DNA of 64,000 bases from Streptomyces lacrimifluminis (GCF_014646095.1 NZ_BMMU01000024.1:1-64000); one strand, 5' to 3'. Shown: positions 51,172 through 59,729, counted from the stretch's first letter. The notes: generated by a model from the letters alone, not told the origin. Numbers and translations are program-made.

Positions 51172-51181
51172 GGAAACACAC

Positions 51182-52275
51182 GTGCAGGTGCATGAGCTCT
51201 CCGTGGCGATCGTCGGTGGACTGCACGCCGACGCCCGCAAGGCCGCCGTCGCGCGGCTGCTCGCCGACGTGCCCGGCAGCGTCGCGCTCCACCACGACCT
51301 CGCCACGGCCGTCGCCGGCACGGTCGTGCGGACCGTCAGCGACGCCGGCGGCATCCTCTCCGCGGGCGAGGCGCCCCTGGTCAACGACTGCGCGTGCTGT
51401 GCCCTGCGCGAGGACCTCGTCCCGGAGCTGCGGCGGCTCGCGGACGCCGGGCAGGCCCGGCTGGCGATCGTCGAACTGTGGGACTCCGTCGAGCCCAAGG
51501 CGATGGCCGAGGTGGTGACGGCCGGCGGTCTCACGGTCACCGGCGTCCTCACCGCCGTCGACCCGGCGCTGCTGCTGCCGTACCTCGGCAACGGTGACGA
51601 CCTGGCCGAACGCGGCCTCGCCGCCGCGGCCACCGACCAGCGGACGGTCGCGGACACCTTCGCCCGCCAGCTGGAGTACGCCACCGTCCTCGCCCTCGTC
51701 GACTCCCCGGACGCCGACGACGAGGACCGCGAGCTGCTCGCGCAGCTCCACCCGACTGCCCGCCAAGATTCGACGTCGAGGCCGCCGACGCGGCCCAGCA
51801 CCCGGCGTGCGCGCTGCTGCCGGCCGAGGCCGACGCGCACGGCGTGTCCACCCTCGTGTGGCACCGGCGCCGCCCCTTCCACCCGGAACGGCTGTACGAG
51901 GCGCTGGAGGACCTGACCTGTGCCGCCGCGCGCAGCCGGGGCCGGTTCTGGCTCGCCGACCACCCCGACACGCTGCTCCACTGGGACGCGGCGGGCGGCG
52001 CGCTGTGCGTGGAGAGCGCGGGCCCCTGGCTCGCCTCGCTCCCGGACGCGGCCTGGGACATGGTCCCGCCCGTGCGCCGGGCCGCCGCCGCTCTCGACTG
52101 GCACCCCGAACACGGCGACTGCTGCCAGCACCTGGTGTTCACGTCCCCAGGCCTCGACCGCGACGGACTCGAACAGCTCCTGGAGTCCTGTCTGCTCACC
52201 GACGCCGAGTACGCCGGCGGGCGCACCGCCTGGAAACGACTGCCGCCCGCCTTCGACACCCTCCTGGAGGTCTGA
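51182..52275 (+). pseudogene. COG0523/CobW-like putative metal GTPase, frameshifted
   Basis: The N-terminal half (51182-51767) starts MQVHELSVAIVGG and carries the metal-binding NDCACCALRED motif. The C-terminal half (frame from about 51769, to 52275) has the CobW C-terminal domain VWHRRRPFHPERLYEAL and GALCVESAG. A single missing base near 51767 (at CGCCAAGATTCGAC) separates the frames; nothing else is damaged. The N-terminal P-loop is also unusual, reading GGLHADARKAAV. CobW-like GTPases in Zur regulons are thought to deliver metal under zinc limitation. A sequencing error could mimic the frameshift. Confidence 0.85.
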
Positions 52276-52282
52276 CCCCGCC

Positions 52283-52516
52283 ATGGCCCGCAAGATCGAA
52301 CGCAAGCCTCTCAAGGCCCGCCCCAACCCGCTGGACGCGGCCAAGATCACGTACATCGACTACAAGGACACGGACCTGCTGCGGAAGTTCATCTCCGACC
52401 GCGGCAAGATCCGCAGCCGCCGGGTCACCCGTGTCTCGGCCCAGCAGCAGCGCCTGCTCGCCCGCGCGATCAAGAACGCCAGGGAGATGGCCCTGCTGCC
52501 GTACGTGTCCCGGTAG
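52283..52516 (+). CDS. rpsR: Ribosomal protein S18, zinc-independent form
   Basis: 77 residues, MARKIERKPLKARPNPLDAA, with DYKDTDLLRKFISDRGKI and RVTRVSAQQQRLLARAIKNAREMALLPY. The cysteines of the zinc form are absent. The ATG is 7 bp after the cobW stop, so it ends the rightward Zur-controlled transcript. Confidence 0.95.
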   Translation: MARKIERKPLKARPNPLDAAKITYIDYKDTDLLRKFISDRGKIRSRRVTRVSAQQQRLLARAIKNAREMALLPYVSR

Positions 52517-52666
52517 CCGCCGCGACCTGCGCGATCTCGTCGCGCGCCCTCGCCGGGCCCCACCCGCACCCCTGTCTCCGTATGCCCCAGGAGGCGGGGG
52601 TGCGGGCATGCGGGGGAACGTGCGGGGGCGCGCGTGCGTCAAGGTGAGTAGTGGCGCGAACACCCC

Positions 52667-52683
52667 GCGTGCACGTGCATCTG
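52667..52683 (+). promoter_or_regulatory. Shared 17-bp motif upstream of the DUF397 gene
   Basis: GCGTGCACGTGCATCTG contains the perfect palindrome TGCACGTGCA. An exact inverted copy lies at 53812-53828, so both have the same orientation relative to their genes. It lies 131 bp before the DUF397 GTG. The gap also holds GCGCATATGCGC and a TATGAT at 52746-52751 that may be a -10 box. Confidence 0.65.
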
Positions 52684-52814
52684 CTCGCGCATATGCGCAT
52701 GCATACGCCTGTGTATTCGCCCATGCGTCTGCACGTGAACAGAGTTATGATCCCGGCACAGTTGACCACCGCATCAATGGCCTCATCAGCCAGTGCACCA
52801 CCAGGGAGCGACCT

Positions 52815-53093
52815 GTGGACCACGACGTGTACGGCGTTGGCATAGCCGATGAGTCCGGCGTGTACAACGGCATGGCCGCCGCGCGGCTCGACGGGGTCGC
52901 CGCCTGGCAGAAGAGCCGGCACAGCAACTCCCAGGGCTCCTGCGTCGAGTTCGCGCGGCTGCCCGGCGGCGACGTGGCGGTGCGCAACTCGCGCTTCCCC
53001 GACGGGCCGGCGCTCGTCTACACGCGCGCCGAGATCGAGGCCATGCTCCTGGGCATCAAGGACGGCGAGTTCGACCACCTCACCGCGAGCTGA
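52815..53093 (+). CDS. DUF397 protein (WhiJ/AbaA-like triad)
   Basis: 92 residues from the GTG at 52815, preceded by AGGGAG. The DUF397 core is WQKSRHSNSQGSCVEFARLPGGDVAVRNSRFPDGPALVYTRAEIEAML. These small proteins occur with DUF5753 helix-turn-helix proteins and with RsbW-like ATP-binding proteins throughout Streptomyces, as in the whiJ and abaA loci. All three components are present here within 2.1 kb. It is probably an antagonist or partner of the helix-turn-helix protein. Confidence 0.92.
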   Translation: MDHDVYGVGIADESGVYNGMAAARLDGVAAWQKSRHSNSQGSCVEFARLPGGDVAVRNSRFPDGPALVYTRAEIEAMLLGIKDGEFDHLTAS

Positions 53094-53201
53094 CCGCCCT
53101 GCGCCCGTCTCCGCCCCGGAGCCGGGACAAGTGGGGCGTAACGGCCGTGCCGTAAGCGGTGACGCGCGTAGAAGCGGAGCCCGGGGAAACGCCGCGATGC
53201 C

Positions 53202-53711
53202 TCACTCGGCGGAGTGCACCCCGAAGAGCGCCCAGACGACCTTGCCGCCCAGCGTGCCCGAGAGCGGGTGCCAGCCCCAGCTGTCGCTGAACGAGTCGAC
53301 GAGGAACAGACCGCGCCCCGACTCGGCCGAGAAGTCCTCCGAGAACTCCTCGGCGTCGTACGCCACCGGGCACTCCCGGCTCGGGTCGCGCACCGCGCAC
53401 ACCAGCCGCTCGGTCCAGCGCATCAGGTGCAGCCGGATGGGCGGCTCCTGGAGCGACACGTGCGGGGGATCCGTGGGCAGGGCGTGCCGAAGAGCGTTGG
53501 TGACCAGCTCGGAGACGACCAGGCAGACATCGTCCAAACGGTCGCCGATGTCCCACTGTGTGAGCGTTCTGCGGCTGAACTGCCGTGCCTCGCGCACCGC
53601 TTCGTAGCGGGCGGACAGTGCGCACGACGCCGCGTTGGACACGGTCGAGGGATCCAGTGGCGGAAGCCCCTGCCTTAAAGGCTCGAGCATGGTCGATCCA
53701 TTCATCCCCAT
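53202..53711 (-). CDS. RsbW-like ATP-binding protein (WhiJ/AbaA-like triad)
   Basis: 169 residues from the ATG at 53711, 8 nt after GGGAG. A GTG at 53720 or ATG at 53705 are alternatives. A single HATPase_c_2 domain has the N box VVSELVTNALRHALP and G2 box ESGRGLFLVDSF. Codon 12 is TTA (53678-53676), so expression may need bldA. The 17-bp motif shared with the DUF397 gene lies about 101 bp upstream. It is homologous to serine kinases that phosphorylate anti-sigma antagonists, but the partner in this family is not known. Confidence 0.9.
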   Translation of the reverse strand: MGMNGSTMLEPLRQGLPPLDPSTVSNAASCALSARYEAVREARQFSRRTLTQWDIGDRLDDVCLVVSELVTNALRHALPTDPPHVSLQEPPIRLHLMRWTERLVCAVRDPSRECPVAYDAEEFSEDFSAESGRGLFLVDSFSDSWGWHPLSGTLGGKVVWALFGVHSAE

Positions 53712-54021
53712 GCGAGGCACTCCCGGGAGATCGCGGTCGTTGCGATGCAGTCCTTGCGATGCAGCGGTGGCGCGAGACCATGGTTTCCGATGCGTACGGC
53801 GGATGCAAGGGCAGATGCACGTGCACGCGCCTGAATTGGACCCACCCGTACCACTTCTTGGTCATTTTTTCCGCCAACTTTCCACCTCTGGCCGGTCTTC
53901 CCCTTGCCTCCGCCTGTGCGTACGCTCTGACGTCTTCCCATTTGAGTAACCGGACGAGTACTGCTCGGAGTGTTTTAGTGGCAGACTGCGGCCCCTGGAG
54001 AGGTTGGGGAGGGTGACGAAC
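53712..54021. other. Divergent intergenic region with the 17-bp motif
   Basis: A 310-bp region upstream of both the ATP-binding gene and the XRE gene. It holds the motif at 53812-53828 and an AT-richer stretch (53865-53975) likely to contain the XRE promoter. I see no gene. Confidence 0.6.
53812..53828 (-). promoter_or_regulatory. Shared 17-bp motif upstream of the ATP-binding gene
   Basis: This is the exact reverse complement of 52667-52683, about 101 bp before the ATP-binding gene. After each copy comes a partly similar GCAT(A/C)CGCC segment, so the conserved element may be longer. Confidence 0.65.
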
Positions 54022-54882
54022 GTGAGCGCGGGAGAGCCGGGATCGGTGGTGCGGCGCATGTTGCTCGGATCACACCTGAGGCGACTGCGTGAGGCGCGGG
54101 GCATCACGCGTGAGGCGGCGGGTTACTCGATCCGCGCCTCCGAATCGAAGATCAGTCGTATGGAGCTGGGCCGGGTGAGCTTCAAGACACGGGACGTCGA
54201 GGACCTGCTGACGCTGTACGGCGTCAACGACGAGGCCGAGCGCAACGCGCTCCTCTCGCTCGCCAGGGAGGCCAACGTCGCGGGCTGGTGGCACAGTTAC
54301 TCGGATGTGCTGCCCAACTGGTTCCCCACCTACGTGGGCCTGGAGGGCGCGGCATCGCTGATCCGCGCCTATGAGGTGCAGTTCGTGCACGGTCTGCTGC
54401 AGACCCCGGCGTACGCGCGTGCGGTGGTCGAACGCGGTATGAAGGGCGCGAGCCCCGCCGACATCGAGCGCCGTGTCGCCCTGCGCATGGAGCGGCAGAA
54501 GTACCTCCACTCCACCGGCGGCCCGGAGTTCCACGTCGTCCTGGACGAGGCGGCACTGCGCCGCCCGTACGGCGACCGCGAGGTGATGCGCGGCCAGCTC
54601 CAGCACCTGATCGAGATCTCCGAGCGGCCCAACGTACGGCTGCAGATCATGCCGTTCGGCTTCGGCGGGCACTCGGGCGAGAGCGGCGCGTTCACGATCC
54701 TGAGCTTCCCGGAGTCCGACCTGTCCGACGTGATCTTCCTGGAGCAGCTCACCAGCGCGCTGTACCTGGACAAGGCGGAGGACGTCACCCAGTACGAGAA
54801 GGCGATGAAGGAACTGCAGCAGGACAGCCCCGGTCCCGACGAGAGCCGGGACCTGCTGAGGGGCCTGCTGCAACTCTCATGA
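54022..54882 (+). CDS. XRE helix-turn-helix protein with DUF5753 (WhiJ/AbaA-like triad)
   Basis: 286 residues from the GTG at 54022, chosen because GGGGAGGG lies 8 nt upstream. An XRE-type helix-turn-helix (about 15-70, LRRLREARGITREAAGYSIRASESKISRMELG) is followed by a DUF5753 domain (about 105-280). The DUF5753 domain starts at ANWFPTYVGLEGAASLIRAYE-like residues and includes VHGLLQTPAYARAV and PFGFGGHSGESGAFTIL. Such proteins are DNA-binding regulators of development and antibiotic production. It is the natural candidate to bind the shared 17-bp motif, but no binding evidence exists in the sequence. Confidence 0.92.
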   Translation: MSAGEPGSVVRRMLLGSHLRRLREARGITREAAGYSIRASESKISRMELGRVSFKTRDVEDLLTLYGVNDEAERNALLSLAREANVAGWWHSYSDVLPNWFPTYVGLEGAASLIRAYEVQFVHGLLQTPAYARAVVERGMKGASPADIERRVALRMERQKYLHSTGGPEFHVVLDEAALRRPYGDREVMRGQLQHLIEISERPNVRLQIMPFGFGGHSGESGAFTILSFPESDLSDVIFLEQLTSALYLDKAEDVTQYEKAMKELQQDSPGPDESRDLLRGLLQLS

Positions 54883-54977
54883 CCGGGGTCACCTGATGAT
54901 CCCCCAACTCTCTTTGGACGCACGTACGATGACGTGCGATCAGACCGTGATACGGGATTGAGGGATTGAGGGTTCGC

Positions 54978-56447
54978 ATGCCATCGCTCGAGTACTACTT
55001 CACCGATCTCGCGCAGCAGTACATCGGCGGTGAGTGGCGCCCGGGCACCGGCTCCTGGGACATCATCGACTTCAATCCGTACGACGGCGAGAAGCTCGCC
55101 TCGATCACGATCGCCACGGTGGACGAGGTCGACGAGGCGTACCGAGCCGCCGCCGCGGCCCAGAAGGAATGGGCCGCGACCAATCCGTACGCCCGTCGCA
55201 CGGTCTTCGAGAAGGCTCTGCGCATCGTCGAGGACCGTGAGCCGGAGATCGCCGCGGCGATCATCGCCGAACTCGGCGGCACGCACCTCAAGGCCGGCTT
55301 CGAGCTGCACCTCGCCAAGGAGTTCCTGCGCGAGTCGATCCGCCTGGCGCTGATCCCCGAGGGGCAGATCGTTCCGTCGCCGGTCGAGGGCAAGGAGAAC
55401 CGCGTCTACCGCGTCCCGGTGGGCGTGGTGGGCGTGATCAGCCCCTTCAACTTCCCCTTCCTGCTCTCCCTGAAGTCGGTCGCCCCGGCGCTGGCACTCG
55501 GCAACGGCGTCGTCCTCAAGCCGCACCAGGACACCCCGGTCGTCGGCGGCTCCCTGGTCGCGAAGATCTTCGAGGACGCGGGCCTGCCGCCCGGTCTCCT
55601 GAACGTCGTCATCACGGACATAGCCGAGATCGGCGACGCGTTCATCGAGCACCCCGTCCCGAAGGTCATCTCCTTCACCGGCTCGGACGCCGTCGGCCGC
55701 CACGTGGCCGCGGTCTGCGCCCCCCTCTTCAAGAACGTGGTCCTCGAACTGGGCGGCAACAGCGCCCTGGTGGTCCTGGAGGACGCGGACATCGACTACG
55801 CGGTCGACGCGGCGGTGTTCAGCCGGTACGTCCATCAGGGCCAGGTCTGCATGGCCGCGAACCGTGTCCTGGTGGACCGTTCGATCGCCGCCGAGTTCAC
55901 CGAGAAGTTCGTGGCCAAGGTGAGGTCCCTGAAGGCCGGCGACCCCAGCGACCCGTCCACGGTCATCGGCCCGGTGATCAACTCCTCCCAGGCGGAGGCG
56001 ATTTCGGGTGTCGTACGACGGGCGCTGGAGGAGGGCGCGACGGCCCTGCTGCACGGCACGACGACGGACAACCTGGTCGAGCCCTCGGTCCTGACCGACC
56101 TCCCCGCCGACTCGCCCCTCCTCCAGCAGGAGATCTTCGGCCCCGTGGCCCTCCTCGTCCCCTTCGACGGTGAGGACGAGGCTGTCCGCCTCGTCAACAA
56201 CACCCCGTACGGCCTCAGCGGCGCCGTCCACACGGCCGACGTCGAACGGGGCATCGCCTTCGCCAGACAGATCGACACGGGAATGTTCCACGTCAACGAC
56301 GGCACGGTCCACGACGAGCCCCTGGTCGCCTTCGGCGGCGAGAAGTCCTCGGGCATCGGCCGTCTGAACGGGGAGGCGACAGTGGAGGCGTTCACGACGC
56401 GGAAGTGGATCTCGGTGCAGCACGGGCGGAGCCTCTTCCCGTTCTAG
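54978..56447 (+). CDS. Aldehyde dehydrogenase family protein
   Basis: A 489-residue NAD(P)-dependent dehydrogenase. The catalytic elements are the oxyanion Asn in SPFNFP, the glycine-rich FTGSDAVGR, the general base in LELGGNSA and the nucleophile Cys in HQGQVCMAANRV (near residue 285). EIFGPVALLVPF completes the family signature. The ATG at 54978 was preferred over 54966 because it has GAGGG upstream and matches the family start. The specific aldehyde is unknown; the spacing to the XRE gene is only about 95 bp but no functional link is evident. Confidence 0.95.
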   Translation: MPSLEYYFTDLAQQYIGGEWRPGTGSWDIIDFNPYDGEKLASITIATVDEVDEAYRAAAAAQKEWAATNPYARRTVFEKALRIVEDREPEIAAAIIAELGGTHLKAGFELHLAKEFLRESIRLALIPEGQIVPSPVEGKENRVYRVPVGVVGVISPFNFPFLLSLKSVAPALALGNGVVLKPHQDTPVVGGSLVAKIFEDAGLPPGLLNVVITDIAEIGDAFIEHPVPKVISFTGSDAVGRHVAAVCAPLFKNVVLELGGNSALVVLEDADIDYAVDAAVFSRYVHQGQVCMAANRVLVDRSIAAEFTEKFVAKVRSLKAGDPSDPSTVIGPVINSSQAEAISGVVRRALEEGATALLHGTTTDNLVEPSVLTDLPADSPLLQQEIFGPVALLVPFDGEDEAVRLVNNTPYGLSGAVHTADVERGIAFARQIDTGMFHVNDGTVHDEPLVAFGGEKSSGIGRLNGEATVEAFTTRKWISVQHGRSLFPF

Positions 56448-56486
56448 ACGGGCACGGAGAACCTCGTAGAACCTTTTGGGCGACGC

Positions 56487-56521
56487 GGGGGCTTGCGGAC
56501 AGAACCTGACCGCAAGCCCCC
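56487..56521 (+). terminator. Perfect 12-bp hairpin terminator after the aldehyde dehydrogenase gene
   Basis: GGGGGCTTGCGG pairs with CCGCAAGCCCCC around an 11-nt loop, 39 bp after the stop. GTAACTT follows rather than a T-run. Confidence 0.88.
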
Positions 56522-56579
56522 GTAACTTCGTCGGTGTCAGGCAGCGAAGCCCGCACGACCCGATGAAAGGCGGCCCACC

Positions 56580-57119
56580 ATGGTCACCCACGTCCCCTCC
56601 GAAGCGCCCGGCGACGAGCTCGGAGCGCTTCTCTCCTTCATCGAGGAGCAGCGTGGCGGTATCCGGCGGGCCCTGCTGGGCCTGACCGAGGAGCAGGCGG
56701 CGAGCAGGCCAAGCGCCAGTGAGCTGTCCCTCTCCGGGCTGCTCAAGCATGTCGCCGAGGTCGAGCAGGGCTGGATCGCGCGGGCCAAGGGCGAGGCGCC
56801 GGACGTCGCGCGGGACGAGTCGAACTGGCACGAGTGCTTCGTGCTCGTCGAGGGGGAGACCGTCGCCTCGCGGCTCGCCTACTGGGAGAAGGTCGCCGCC
56901 GAGACCGAGGCGTTCCTGCGGTCCGTACCGAGCCTCGACGACACGTTCGCGCTGCCGCCGGACCCGTGGTTCCCGCCGGAGGGCCGGGTCTCGATGTGCT
57001 GGCTGGCGCTGCACCTGATCCGCGAGACCGCCCGGCACGCCGGTCACGCCGACATCATCCGTGAGTCCCTCGACGGCGCCACCGCCTTCGAGCTGGTGGC
57101 CCGGGAGCAGGGCGCCTGA
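56580..57119 (+). CDS. DinB/DUF664-family protein
   Basis: A 179-residue four-helix-bundle protein. Probable metal-binding histidines lie in LLKHVAEVEQGW, and in HLIRETARHAGHADIIRES near the C-terminus, the pattern of DinB/YfiT proteins. Many members act as thiol transferases or have unknown activity. AAAGGCGG precedes the ATG. It is the first of a run of genes on this strand; the PadR gene begins 24 bp later. Confidence 0.9.
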   Translation: MVTHVPSEAPGDELGALLSFIEEQRGGIRRALLGLTEEQAASRPSASELSLSGLLKHVAEVEQGWIARAKGEAPDVARDESNWHECFVLVEGETVASRLAYWEKVAAETEAFLRSVPSLDDTFALPPDPWFPPEGRVSMCWLALHLIRETARHAGHADIIRESLDGATAFELVAREQGA

Positions 57120-57143
57120 CATCGGGGTCCTACTGTGGACCGC

Positions 57144-57785
57144 ATGTCAGCGATCCGTCTCCTCGTGCTCGGTGCGGTCCGTCAGCACGGGCGGGCCCAC
57201 GGCTACCAGGTGCGGGGCGACCTGGAGTACTGGGGCGCGCACGAGTGGTCCAACGCCAAGCCCGGCTCGATCTACCACGCGCTCAAGCAGATGGCCAAGC
57301 AGGGGCTGCTGCACGCGCACGAGATCGCGCCCTCCACGGCCGGCGGCCCGCCCCGCACGGAGTACGAGATCACCGACCTGGGCACCGAGGAGTTCCTGCG
57401 GCTGCTGCGCGAGGCCCTGACCTCGTACGACCAGAAGATGGACGTCAAGTCGGCGGCCATCGGCTTCATCGTCGACCTGCCGCGCGACGAGGCGGTGACC
57501 CTCCTCAAGGAGCGCACCCGGCGCATCGGTGAGTGGCGGTCCTCGGTCACCGAGCACTACGTGCCCGAGGACGGCCCCGAACAGCTCGGCCACATCGGCG
57601 AGATCATGAACCTCTGGATCCACACGGCCGACGCCGAGGTGGAGTGGACGCTGGGTCTGATCGCCCGGATCGAGAGTGGGGCGTACACCTTCGCGGGGGA
57701 GGGTGAACCGTTCGTCGGCGTCCTGGCCGAGGGCGATGAGAACCCGTACGCGACGGGGGAGAAGCACCCCGAGGACGCTCGCTAA
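57144..57785 (+). CDS. PadR-family regulator
   Basis: 213 residues from the ATG at 57144 (a GTG at 57135 is possible). The winged-helix domain (about 1-85) has LLVLGAVRQHGRAHGYQVRGDL and GSIYHALKQMAKQGLL. A C-terminal helical dimerisation domain follows. It is immediately upstream of a DrrAB-type ABC exporter, and a repeated TCAAGTTTGAC lies between. Repression of the exporter and release by its substrate is the standard arrangement. Confidence 0.93.
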   Translation: MSAIRLLVLGAVRQHGRAHGYQVRGDLEYWGAHEWSNAKPGSIYHALKQMAKQGLLHAHEIAPSTAGGPPRTEYEITDLGTEEFLRLLREALTSYDQKMDVKSAAIGFIVDLPRDEAVTLLKERTRRIGEWRSSVTEHYVPEDGPEQLGHIGEIMNLWIHTADAEVEWTLGLIARIESGAYTFAGEGEPFVGVLAEGDENPYATGEKHPEDAR

Positions 57786-57842
57786 TCAAGTTTGACCAAT
57801 GGACTCCGGCGAGTTACTCTCGGGCAGGTGCTCAAGTTTGAC
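57786..57842 (+). promoter_or_regulatory. PadR-type operator: two TCAAGTTTGAC copies
   Basis: TCAAGTTTGAC occurs at 57786-57796 and 57832-57842, 46 bp apart centre to centre, between the PadR and ABC genes. Each has the half-palindromic form TCAA-GT-TTGA. Confidence 0.65.
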
Positions 57843-57871
57843 TAGTAAGTTGGATCGATAAGGAGGGCTCT

Positions 57872-58828
57872 GTGGCCGATGCGGCGATCACCGTCGAAGG
57901 CGCACACAAGAAGTACGGCGACACCCTGGCACTGTCCGGCCTCGATCTCCTGGTCGCCCGCGGCACGGTGCACGGGGTGCTCGGGCCGAACGGCGCGGGC
58001 AAGACGACCCTGGTCCGCATCCTGTCCACGCTCCTCAGGCCCGACGGCGGCCGGGTCGAGGTGGCCGGCCACGACGTGCTGACCGAGGCCCGGGAGGTCC
58101 GCCTCCGCATCGGCCTGCTCGGCCAGCACGCGGCGCTCGACGAGGAGCTGAGCGGCCGGCAGAACCTGGAGATGTTCGGCCGCCTCCACCACCTGGGCGC
58201 CCGCCACGCGCGCGTGCGGGCCGACGAGCTCCTCGACCGCTTCGGGCTCGCGGACACCGGCCGCAAGGCGGCCAGGCACTACAGCGGCGGAATGCGCCGC
58301 CGCCTCGACCTCGCCGCCTCCCTCGTCACCGACCCGGAGGTGCTGTTCCTCGACGAACCGACGACCGGCCTCGACCCGCGCGGCCGGACGGAGGTGTGGA
58401 CCGCGGTCCGCTCCCTCGTCGGCGGCGGTACGACGGTCCTGCTCACCACCCAGTACCTGGAGGAGGCCGACCAGCTCGCCGACCGTGTCTCGGTCGTCGA
58501 CCGGGGCCGGGTCGTCGCCGACGGCACACCGGACGAGCTGAAGGCCGCCACGGGCGGCGACCGCATCGACGTCGTCCTGCGCGACGCGGGCCAACTGGGC
58601 GCTGCCGTCGCCCTGTTGCCCGTCCCCGCCGAGGGCGTCTCGGTGGACCCCGACCGGCGGCTCCTGAGTGCCCAGGTCACCGACCGCATGGCGGCACTCT
58701 CCGGGGTCGTAAGGGCCCTGGAGGCGGCCGGGATCGAGGCCGAGGACATCGCCCTGCGGCGCCCGACGCTGGACGAGGTGTTCCTGGACCTCACCGGGGG
58801 CGACGAGCGGGCCAAGGAGGCCGTGTGA
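57872..58828 (+). CDS. ABC transporter ATPase, DrrA type
   Basis: A 318-residue ATPase. Walker A is GPNGAGKTT, the signature is YSGGMRRRLDLAASL, Walker B is VLFLDEPTTGLDPRG, and a C-terminal accessory region (about 225-318) is typical of DrrA-type drug exporters. The GTG at 57872 follows AAGGAGGG. It is coupled to the permease gene by a GTGA overlap and preceded by the PadR-type sites. Confidence 0.94.
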   Translation: MADAAITVEGAHKKYGDTLALSGLDLLVARGTVHGVLGPNGAGKTTLVRILSTLLRPDGGRVEVAGHDVLTEAREVRLRIGLLGQHAALDEELSGRQNLEMFGRLHHLGARHARVRADELLDRFGLADTGRKAARHYSGGMRRRLDLAASLVTDPEVLFLDEPTTGLDPRGRTEVWTAVRSLVGGGTTVLLTTQYLEEADQLADRVSVVDRGRVVADGTPDELKAATGGDRIDVVLRDAGQLGAAVALLPVPAEGVSVDPDRRLLSAQVTDRMAALSGVVRALEAAGIEAEDIALRRPTLDEVFLDLTGGDERAKEAV

Positions 58829-59622
58829 CGACGTACGAGACGTACAGGGCGACCGGTGGGCCGGGCACGCGCGCGTTGGCCGACTGCTGGACCATGACCC
58901 GTCGCGAACTCGCCCACTGGGCACGGCAGCCGGTCCAGGTGCTGGTCGGGCTGGTCTTCCCGGTGATGCTGCTGCTGATGTTCGGCTATCTGGTCGGCGG
59001 CGGCCGGGGCGTCGCGGGCGACTACGTCGACTTCCTGGTCCCCGGCATGCTCGTCCTCACCATGGCCTTCGGCCTGGAGGGCACGATGCTCGCCGTCACC
59101 CAGGATCTCAACAAGGGCGTCATCGACCGCTTCCGCTCGATGCCCATGGCCAACGGTGCGGTGCTGGTGGGCCGTTCGGCCGCAGACATGCTCCAGTCGG
59201 CGCTGGGACTCGCCGTGATGCTCGCGGTGGGGTACGCGATCGGCTGGCGCGCCCACGGGGGCGTGGAGGCCCTCCTGGGGGCCGTGGGCCTGCTCCTGCT
59301 CTTCCGGTTCGCCATGCTGTGGATCGGCATCCACCTGGCCATGGTGGCCGGAAAACCGGAGCTGGTGCAGGCGGTCCAGATCCTGGTCTGGCCGGTCGGC
59401 TTCCTGTCCAACGCCTTCGCCGTCCCCGAGTCCATGCCGGGCTGGCTGGGCACGGCCGTCCAGTGGAACCCGATGTCCCAGACGGCCACCGCGGTACGCG
59501 ATCTGTTCGGCAACCCCGGCGGCGAACCGGGCCACCTCTGGGCGGCCGTCGCCTGGCCGCTGGCCCTGCTGGCGGTCTTCTTCCCGCTGGCGGTACGGAG
59601 GTTCGGCCGCCTGAGCCGCTGA
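58825..59622 (+). CDS. ABC transporter permease, DrrB type
   Basis: A 265-residue ABC-2 type permease with about six membrane segments (PVQVLVGLVFPVMLLLMFGY, YVDFLVPGMLVLTMAFGLEG and others). A VIDRFRSMPM loop couples to the ATPase. The GTG at 58825 overlaps the ATPase stop. With DrrA it forms a drug/lipid exporter; the substrate is unknown. A hairpin inside an intergenic repeat follows. Confidence 0.93.
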   Translation: MTTYETYRATGGPGTRALADCWTMTRRELAHWARQPVQVLVGLVFPVMLLLMFGYLVGGGRGVAGDYVDFLVPGMLVLTMAFGLEGTMLAVTQDLNKGVIDRFRSMPMANGAVLVGRSAADMLQSALGLAVMLAVGYAIGWRAHGGVEALLGAVGLLLLFRFAMLWIGIHLAMVAGKPELVQAVQILVWPVGFLSNAFAVPESMPGWLGTAVQWNPMSQTATAVRDLFGNPGGEPGHLWAAVAWPLALLAVFFPLAVRRFGRLSR

Positions 59623-59670
59623 GCGTTCCGCTGGATGCGCGGTGATGCACCTGCGGGCCGGTGGGACCTG

Positions 59671-59716
59671 GTCGCGCCCACGCGGCGGAGCCGCAGATGT
59701 CACAGCCCCGCGCCCC
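59671..59716 (+). repeat. Intergenic repeat, copy 1
   Basis: A 46-bp block starting GTCGCGCCCACGCGGCGG and ending CAGCCCCGCGCCCC. It recurs inverted at 63512-63557 with two differences. Such elements are scattered in Streptomyces intergenic regions. Confidence 0.9.
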
Positions 59717-59729
59717 GAAAGGGGCGCGG
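59708..59729 (+). terminator. Terminator hairpin in the intergenic repeat
   Basis: CCGCGCCCC pairs with GGGGCGCGG around GAAA, a stable tetraloop, about 86 bp after the DrrB stop. Confidence 0.8.

Noticed and set aside
54369..57122. Minus-strand open frame of 917 codons opposite aldehyde dehydrogenase and DinB genes
   Set aside because: Antisense to the aldehyde dehydrogenase, whose catalytic motifs are on the plus strand.
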